Assembly: GCA_913061435.1 (NCBI GenBank)
Contig: CAJXUK010000020.1
Coordinates: forward strand, 1-50,879
Reading direction: 5' to 3'
Length of the DNA stretch: 50,879 nucleotides
DNA from: an uncultured Thalassolituus sp.
GTDB lineage: Bacteria > Pseudomonadota > Gammaproteobacteria > Pseudomonadales > Oceanobacteraceae
This document shows, in pieces, positions 45,473 through 50,879 of the stretch; position 1 is the first letter of the stretch; every line of letters starts with the position of its first letter. The notes beneath the pieces are model-generated. The model saw only the letters and a list, made by a program, of their open reading frames with translations. It was not told the DNA's origin and did not search any database. Both the position numbers and the translations under genes were made by a program.

Positions 45473-45540
45473 CTAACGCTTAGAATCATCTACCGAATAA
45501 CTAACATCGACTGAATAGTTCAAAAATAGAAAACAGGCTT

Positions 45541-48039
45541 CTAAAATGGAATCTCTAATTCAGGCGCATGTAGGTTTAAGGCCGCTTTATACAACTGCTG
45601 AATGCGTTCAAGTGCGGCTTGATCTGATCCGGCAAAGCGCAAGGTTAATTTTTCCGATGTATTAGAGGCTCTAACCAAGCCCCAGCCATCAATAAAGTCT
45701 GAACGAATACCATCTATGGTCGAAACCCGCGCTGCTTGATGCAAGCTGGGCTCGGCGGCCAGCTTGGTTATTAGTTCAAACTTAGTGTTATCGCTGGTAT
45801 CAATGGTAATTTCAGCCGTGGTGATGTCATCTGGATAATTATTAAAAATTACTGATACGGGTTCAAACTGTTGGCTGATGAGTTCTAGTAGGCGAGCACT
45901 GGCGTATAAACCGTCATCAAAACCATACCAGCGATCACGAAAGTAAATATGGCCACTAAGTTCACCACCTAATGCAGCGTTTAATTCTTCCATTTTAGCT
46001 TTCATTAAGCTGTGGCCGGTTTTCCACATGGTTGGGCGGCCGCCTAACTGCGAGATCAGGTTGTTTAAGCGTCGTGATGATTTGACATCGTATACGACAT
46101 CACAACCAGGCTGGCGGCTAATAACGTCTTTGGCCAAATACATTAGTAAGCGGTCGGGTAAAATAATATTACCTAACTCGTCGACAACACCAATACGGTC
46201 ACCATCACCATCATAAGCGATACCAATGTCGGCTTGATGCGATTGTACAGCTTGTTGCAGTGCCGCTAAATTAGCGGGGTTACTAGGGTCGGGCTGATGG
46301 TTTGGAAAATGGCCATCAACTTCGCAATGCAAAGGAATAACATTAAGCCCCATGGTTTTTAACAGTTGCAAGCCAACAGGGCCGGCAATGCCATTGCTGG
46401 CATCTAGCACAACCTTTAACGGGCGGCTGAGTTGAATATCACCCTGTATGCGCTGCAAATAAGCGGCATTTATATCTTGTTGTTCTAGCTCGCCCTGGCC
46501 GTGATAAAACTCTTTTCGCTGAATGCGGTGGTAAAGCGACATCAGTTGTTCTTTAGCCAACGTTTTTTGGTTGATAACTATTTTAAAACCGTTGATGTCA
46601 CCAGCATTATGGCTGCCTGTAACCATGATACCGTTGCTTATTTCTAGCTCGTGACAGGCGTAATATAAAGCGCCTGTTGTAACGCTGCCAATATTTATAA
46701 CATTACAACCGGAGTCGAGTATGCCTTGTTGCAGTGCTTGTTTTAGTTCGGGGCTAGATAACCTTCCATCTTGGGCGACAATAATTCCTTGTTGCCCACG
46801 TTCTTGCAGTTCACTTCCTAAAGCAAGGCCGATTAGCTCTGCAATATCGGCGTTTAGATTGGTGCCTACTGTGCCTCGAATATCGTAAGCACGAAAAATA
46901 CCGGTGCTAACATCGGCAACGGGGTGGTTAATTTCTTCCACCAGTACCTGAGGAATGGCGGTGTTGTCGGTTGCAGGTTTGTGCGTTGAGCCGCTTAGTG
47001 AGGTGACTTTCAGGGTTGGTTGCGATAATTCAACTTGTTGTTTTTCTCGGATAATATCAGCATGAGAGTCATTGTTATGATCGTGACTGTTTTTCGAGTT
47101 GGCTAAATGCTCCATGGCTTTTGCTAGTTCAAAAAACAGTTTAACGTTAAATTTTGGCCATTCATTCTTGCCTTCACGAAAAAGATGACGCACATAGTTA
47201 AGCAGCATCAGTTTATTGCGTTTGAGCTCGCGTTTTTGCAGCCAAATTATAATAAATAGTGTGATTAATGTACCCAATAGCGCTATTAGCCAAGGGGTTA
47301 CAATAGTTGCACTGGCTAGTTGCGGGCGAGTGTCAGCGGGAATAAAGGTTAAAAACCAATAATCGTTTATCGATTCGGTGACAACGGTAAGTTGAGAGTT
47401 GCTTTTAACCCCAACTTCAAATACTTGTAGGCCTTTATTAGGATCGTCGCGCAGAACCTGGCGAGTAGAAATTAAACCATGTTTCACCGCAGCGCCAGAG
47501 CGTAATTGCTCTAACCAGTCAGCGCCGTATTCGATTAATAAGATACCTTTAATTGTTTGGGTGTAATCACGTATGGGTGTTGCTAAATAAAATTGAGTCG
47601 AGCCATTTCTTTTGACTGCTTCGAGAGGAAATTCTTTACCTTTTAACGTGCTGGTGGCCAGCTCTTGCACGGCATAACCAAGCTGATCTTGTAGGCCAAG
47701 TGCGCTCATATTATCGAGTATAAAGATTTGTTCTGCACCCGTAATTAACGATTTAAGGGTGCGTTTCCAGCTGAGGTCGGGCTGATCTAAGTAACTGATA
47801 GTTGATGCGTGGCGTGCGGCATTTTTTTGTTGTATTTGGGTTTCAGCTAACTTTACTCGCAAGCTGTAAGCCATTTGTTGTGCCATAGCCCGGGCATATT
47901 CTTTGTCCAAGCTCGCCTGTTCAAATAAATTAACTTGTAGGCTTTGTACCGATAGGCCAAGGGAAATAAAGAGCAAAGCGACCCATATACCGAGTCTGTT
48001 GTAAAACGCCAATGTCCGCTTAGGTGCTTTTATTTCCAC
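45541..48039 (-). CDS. algC: Phosphomannomutase/phosphoglucomutase, membrane-anchored form
   Basis: AlgC interconverts mannose-6-P/mannose-1-P and glucose-6-P/glucose-1-P for exopolysaccharide and lipopolysaccharide precursors. The enzyme domain starts near residue 380 (FRAYDIRGTVG). The phosphoserine loop is TGSHNAG (474-480), with Ala where TGSHNPP is more usual. Metal binding is YDGDGDRIGV, and the sugar loop is GGELSGHIYF. Before it is a large extension: a membrane helix (about 16-34), a periplasmic part (35-245), a second helix (about 249-267), and a charged linker. Such long AlgC proteins are known in pseudomonads. It is upstream of argB and downstream of dut. Confidence 0.93.
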   Translation of the reverse strand: MEIKAPKRTLAFYNRLGIWVALLFISLGLSVQSLQVNLFEQASLDKEYARAMAQQMAYSLRVKLAETQIQQKNAARHASTISYLDQPDLSWKRTLKSLITGAEQIFILDNMSALGLQDQLGYAVQELATSTLKGKEFPLEAVKRNGSTQFYLATPIRDYTQTIKGILLIEYGADWLEQLRSGAAVKHGLISTRQVLRDDPNKGLQVFEVGVKSNSQLTVVTESINDYWFLTFIPADTRPQLASATIVTPWLIALLGTLITLFIIIWLQKRELKRNKLMLLNYVRHLFREGKNEWPKFNVKLFFELAKAMEHLANSKNSHDHNNDSHADIIREKQQVELSQPTLKVTSLSGSTHKPATDNTAIPQVLVEEINHPVADVSTGIFRAYDIRGTVGTNLNADIAELIGLALGSELQERGQQGIIVAQDGRLSSPELKQALQQGILDSGCNVINIGSVTTGALYYACHELEISNGIMVTGSHNAGDINGFKIVINQKTLAKEQLMSLYHRIQRKEFYHGQGELEQQDINAAYLQRIQGDIQLSRPLKVVLDASNGIAGPVGLQLLKTMGLNVIPLHCEVDGHFPNHQPDPSNPANLAALQQAVQSHQADIGIAYDGDGDRIGVVDELGNIILPDRLLMYLAKDVISRQPGCDVVYDVKSSRRLNNLISQLGGRPTMWKTGHSLMKAKMEELNAALGGELSGHIYFRDRWYGFDDGLYASARLLELISQQFEPVSVIFNNYPDDITTAEITIDTSDNTKFELITKLAAEPSLHQAARVSTIDGIRSDFIDGWGLVRASNTSEKLTLRFAGSDQAALERIQQLYKAALNLHAPELEIPF

Positions 48040-48088
48040 GACATTTATTTCCTTATAATTATTTTTTTAGGAGGGCTAATGGTTTTTC

Positions 48089-48544
48089 TTAGGACCTGCC
48101 CGAATGCCCAAACCCGCCTTCGCCGCGATCTGTTGCTTTAAACTCTTCTACGATATCAAACTTTGCTTGCACCACAGGAACGATAATTAGCTGCGCTAAG
48201 CGTTCGCCTACTTCGATTGTAAAGGCTTGTTGGCCTCGGTTCCAGCAAGAAACCATCAGCTCGCCTTGGTAGTCGGAATCGATTAAACCCACTAGGTTGC
48301 CCAGCACGATACCGTGTTTGTGGCCTAGCCCTGATCTTGGCAAAATCATTGCGGCAATCGTAGGATCTTCTAGGTAAATAGAAAGCCCGGTTGGAATTAA
48401 TTGAGTCTCGCCTGGGTGTAACGTTAGTGGTGCATCTAGACAGGCTCTAAGGTCTAGGCCAGCAGAGCCGGGTGTTGCATATTCTGGCATGGCTATTTCG
48501 TTGCCGATGCGCGGGTCGAGTACTTTAACTTGCAGTTGTTTCAT
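48089..48544 (-). CDS. dut: dUTP diphosphatase
   Basis: Dut hydrolyses dUTP to dUMP. All trimeric dUTPase motifs are visible: [39 protein letters not shown] (with the catalytic Asp), [10 protein letters not shown] and [10 protein letters not shown] at the C-terminus. I choose the ATG at 48544 (151 residues, the Pseudomonas length). Longer in-frame starts at 48571 and 48601 would overlap coaBC. It begins 16 bases after coaBC on the same strand. Confidence 0.95.
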   Translation of the reverse strand: MKQLQVKVLDPRIGNEIAMPEYATPGSAGLDLRACLDAPLTLHPGETQLIPTGLSIYLEDPTIAAMILPRSGLGHKHGIVLGNLVGLIDSDYQGELMVSCWNRGQQAFTIEVGERLAQLIIVPVVQAKFDIVEEFKATDRGEGGFGHSGRS

Positions 48545-48560
48545 GGCGGTCGCTTTCTCT

Positions 48561-49832
48561 TTACTGTTCATTATTTTCAATATTAGGCTGGGTTGCCACA
48601 TATTGATAGGCGATAAGGTCGATTAAATCCATGGCTAATGCAGATTTAGCCATGCGTGGAAATTCTTGCTCACTTTCTCCCCAATACACGGTTACCGAAT
48701 TGCTGTCGCTGTTAAAACCAATCTCAGCATTGGATACATCGTTGGCGATAATCATATTAAGATTTTTACTGGTTAATTTACCACGAGCATAGGTTGCAAC
48801 ATCTTGTGTTTCGGCGGCAAAGCCGACCACAAAAGGCTTATTTTCTGATTGTGCGATGGTGGCAACAATATCAGGATTTTTAATTAACGTGATTTGCATC
48901 TGTTCGCCGGATTTTTTGATTTTTTGTTGAGCGACCTGAATTGGTCGATAATCAGCAACTGCTGCGGCGGCGATAAAGATATCGCACTGTGATTGAACCT
49001 CAAGGCTAGCCGACAGCATGTCGTTGGCACTATCAACTTGGATAACGTTAACTTTGTCGGGTGCAGATAATCTTACTGGTCCGCTAATAATAGTGACTCT
49101 AGCTCCTGCATCGCGGGCGGCTTCGGCTAGGGCATAACCCATTTTGCCTGAGCTGTGATTGCTAATAAAACGCACCGGGTCGATGGCTTCTCGGGTGGGA
49201 CCCGCGGTAATGACAACGTCTAAACCGGATAGTGCTTGTGAGCTAAAAAGTGTGGCGCAATGATCGGCAATTAAGCTGGGCTCAATCATTCTACCCGGGC
49301 CAATATCGCCACAGGCTTGTTCGCCATCGGCAGGACCAAAATAATGAAATTTCTTACCTTTAAAATCGACTAGGCGCTGAATATTGGCTTGAGTCATTTC
49401 ATCGCGCCACATGGCTTGGTTCATCGCGGGGCAAATTGCAAGAGGTGCATCGCTAGCCAAGCATAGGGTTGTAAGTAGATCGTTGCCCATGCCCTGGGTC
49501 AAGCGAGCGATAAAATCGGCACTGGCTGGGGCAACTAAAATAAGGTCTGCCCAGCGTGCTAATTCAATATGTCCCATGCCAGCTTCCGCTTCAGGGTCTA
49601 ACATTGAATAGTGGACGGGGTTTCCAGATAGCGCTTGTAAGGTAAGAGGCGTTATAAATTCTTGTGCAGCCGTTGTCATAACAACGCGGACTTCTGCCTT
49701 GGCTTTGCGTAATTCACGTACTAGTTCCGCGGCTTTATAGGCGGCAATTCCGCCGGTAATGCCCAGTAGAATACGTTTGTTGCAGAGTCGTGAAAGCGGT
49801 TGTTTTGGTATGTTAGTGGGCTGATGCTGCAT
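48561..49832 (-). CDS. coaBC: Bifunctional phosphopantothenoylcysteine decarboxylase/synthetase
   Basis: CoaBC (Dfp) performs two steps of coenzyme A synthesis. The N-terminal flavoprotein CoaC part has [14 protein letters not shown] (24-37), the active-site histidine His88 in [18 protein letters not shown] (135-142) and the cysteine of [13 protein letters not shown]. The CoaB part has [34 protein letters not shown] and a KIKKSGE motif for CTP/substrate. The length of 423 residues is usual. It heads the coaBC-dut unit and is divergent from radC. Confidence 0.97.
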   Translation of the reverse strand: MQHQPTNIPKQPLSRLCNKRILLGITGGIAAYKAAELVRELRKAKAEVRVVMTTAAQEFITPLTLQALSGNPVHYSMLDPEAEAGMGHIELARWADLILVAPASADFIARLTQGMGNDLLTTLCLASDAPLAICPAMNQAMWRDEMTQANIQRLVDFKGKKFHYFGPADGEQACGDIGPGRMIEPSLIADHCATLFSSQALSGLDVVITAGPTREAIDPVRFISNHSSGKMGYALAEAARDAGARVTIISGPVRLSAPDKVNVIQVDSANDMLSASLEVQSQCDIFIAAAAVADYRPIQVAQQKIKKSGEQMQITLIKNPDIVATIAQSENKPFVVGFAAETQDVATYARGKLTSKNLNMIIANDVSNAEIGFNSDSNSVTVYWGESEQEFPRMAKSALAMDLIDLIAYQYVATQPNIENNEQ

Positions 49833-49936
49833 AAAAATAACCTGTTTAATGTCTGCAGTTAGTATATCAGGCAGATTAAAAAAAAGTGAGAACTGAAAGA
49901 CTAAGCTGAAAACTTAACTAAAAAAGGAATTTAGTG

Positions 49937-50611
49937 ATGGCGATAACTGACTGGCCAGCGGATGAGCGGCCTAGAGAGAAACTGTTGGCGCGTGGTGCTG
50001 TAAATTTGTCTGATGCTGAGTTGTTAGCAATTTTTTTGCGCACCGGGGTAGCGGGTAAAAGCGCAGTCGATTTGGCGCGTGATTTGTTAACGGGATTTGG
50101 TGGTTTGCGGCAGCTGCTGGTAGCTGATATCAATACTTTTACACGTCATAATGGCTTGGGCCCGGCGAAATTTGCTCAGTTACAGGCGGTATTGGAAATG
50201 TCGAGCCGGCATTTGGCGCAAACGTTAGAAAAAGAGAATGCTTTAACCAGCCCGCAGTTAACCCAGCGCTATTTGATGTCGAAGCTGCGTGACCGCCAGA
50301 GTGAGGCGTTTGTGGCATTGTTTTTGGATAGTCAGCATCGGGTGATTGAGTATGTGGAATTGGCTCATGGCACGATTGATGGTGCAGCTGTGTATCCGCG
50401 CGAGGTGGTAAAGATGGCGCTGGCGAAAAATGCGGCAGCGGTTATTTTTGCGCATAATCATCCTTCGGGAATTGCCGAGGCGAGTCAGGCGGATAAGGCG
50501 ATTACTGAGCGTTTGGTGAAGGCGTTATTATTGCTGGATATTCGGGTTTTGGATCATATAATTATAGGGGATGGTGAGTTTACGTCTTTTGCGGAAAAAG
50601 GCTGGATATAA
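49937..50611 (+). CDS. radC: RadC-family JAMM/MPN+ domain protein
   Basis: An N-terminal helix-hairpin-helix part ([37 protein letters not shown]) precedes the JAMM metallo-domain. Its metal-binding motif is [14 protein letters not shown], with a glutamate upstream ([10 protein letters not shown] region). The name RadC is historical: a role in DNA repair is doubtful, and the family's substrate is not known. AGGA lies eight bases before the ATG at 49937, so I prefer it to the GTG at 49934. rpmB-rpmG are expected next in related genomes but are not in the window. Confidence 0.92.
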   Translation: MAITDWPADERPREKLLARGAVNLSDAELLAIFLRTGVAGKSAVDLARDLLTGFGGLRQLLVADINTFTRHNGLGPAKFAQLQAVLEMSSRHLAQTLEKENALTSPQLTQRYLMSKLRDRQSEAFVALFLDSQHRVIEYVELAHGTIDGAAVYPREVVKMALAKNAAAVIFAHNHPSGIAEASQADKAITERLVKALLLLDIRVLDHIIIGDGEFTSFAEKGWI

Positions 50612-50879
50612 TGAGACTGAGTGTCTAACATAGCGCTTTAAGGGCAAATAATGGCTGTTTGTGTAAAATACAGCCTATTGTCCTTGCCAAACCCTCTGAT
50701 TTTTTGGTATAAAGCGCAACCCTTTTTTAAGGTCGTTGTGTTTCCGTTGCTTTGCTTTGGTAAATACCACTTAAAAAATTGAGGGAACTAACAGTTTCAA
50801 CTGGCATTTTATAAGCCCGGTTGGTAACAAGATTTTTCATTGGATTCTTCGTACGAAGGTCTGATATTTAATGACTCGG
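50612..50879. other. Gene-free end of window with one hairpin and one palindrome
   Basis: 50640-50685 can fold into an imperfect hairpin: AAGGGCAA...GGCTGT on the left, ACAGCC...TTGTCCTT on the right, with a small internal bulge and no T-run. A perfect 12-base palindrome CTTCGTACGAAG is at 50847-50858. An ATG at 50871 with AAGG about 11 bases before could begin a gene cut by the window edge. I can support nothing further here. Confidence 0.45.

Overview
The window is chromosomal DNA of a marine-type gammaproteobacterium. Gene content and order are those of the Pseudomonas/Oceanospirillales group: atpC near glmU-glmS, ubiA-ubiC next to rubredoxin and rubredoxin reductase, a recG-oxyR overlap, gmk-rpoZ-spoT-ridA, rph-crc-pyrE, and argB-algC-dut-coaBC-radC. 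From memory this is close to the order around the Pseudomonas aeruginosa atp/glm and PA53xx regions. The DNA is only moderately GC-rich by eye, which suggests a relative of Oleispira, Bermanella or Thalassolituus rather than Pseudomonas itself. That placement is inference. I see no insertion sequence, integrase, prophage, CRISPR array or rRNA.

Layout. 1-7.3 kb: 3' end of atpC, then the oxygen-independent ubiquinone genes ubiT (minus) and ubiU-ubiV (plus) with an FNR/Anr-like box between them, a DHH phosphoesterase, a pair of AT-rich lipoprotein genes, and a TrmB-type regulator with a palindromic operator candidate. 7.4-12.3 kb: glmU-glmS (UDP-GlcNAc synthesis), a 5'-truncated DsbA/FrnE-like gene fused to the glmS terminator, and a YghU-type glutathione transferase. 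12.3-20.3 kb: a small conserved protein, a HexR/RpiR regulator, UvrD, and a TRAP transporter whose binding protein is on one strand and whose two membrane subunits are on the other, with a PAP2 phosphatase and a thioesterase between them. 20.5-21.6 kb: tRNA-Thr(TGT), a DUF3392 membrane protein, and on the minus strand a non-coding stretch rich in GGA hairpins that looks like an RsmY/RsmZ (CsrB-type) small RNA.

21.6-32.9 kb: a DUF2971-like protein, TrmH, CysZ, a CheY-like regulator, UbiA and UbiC, rubredoxin (54 codons), rubredoxin reductase, HU, a DUF1415 protein, an SCP2 protein, a dicarboxylate/amino-acid symporter, an unknown secreted protein and a YbaK-HDOD fusion. 32.9-50.9 kb is mostly housekeeping: recG, oxyR, an SDR epimerase, ridA, spoT, rpoZ, gmk, rph, crc, pyrE, a DUF4124 protein, slmA, argB, algC (membrane-anchored form), dut, coaBC and radC. 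The last 268 bases hold a hairpin and a short palindrome but no complete gene.

How the parts connect. Two post-transcriptional control systems are represented: Crc (a nuclease-fold protein with lost catalytic residues, acting with Hfq) and the candidate GGA-rich RNA (would titrate RsmA/CsrA). A Crc/Hfq-type CA motif lies next to the ribosome binding site of the TRAP binding-protein gene. Ubiquinone synthesis is represented by the common first steps (UbiC, UbiA) and the oxygen-independent branch (UbiT/U/V), which points to respiration under low oxygen. The strongest candidate for something not previously annotated is the GGA-hairpin RNA at about 21158-21327. Next are the two-lipoprotein pair resembling a split FlgT and the truncated FrnE gene.
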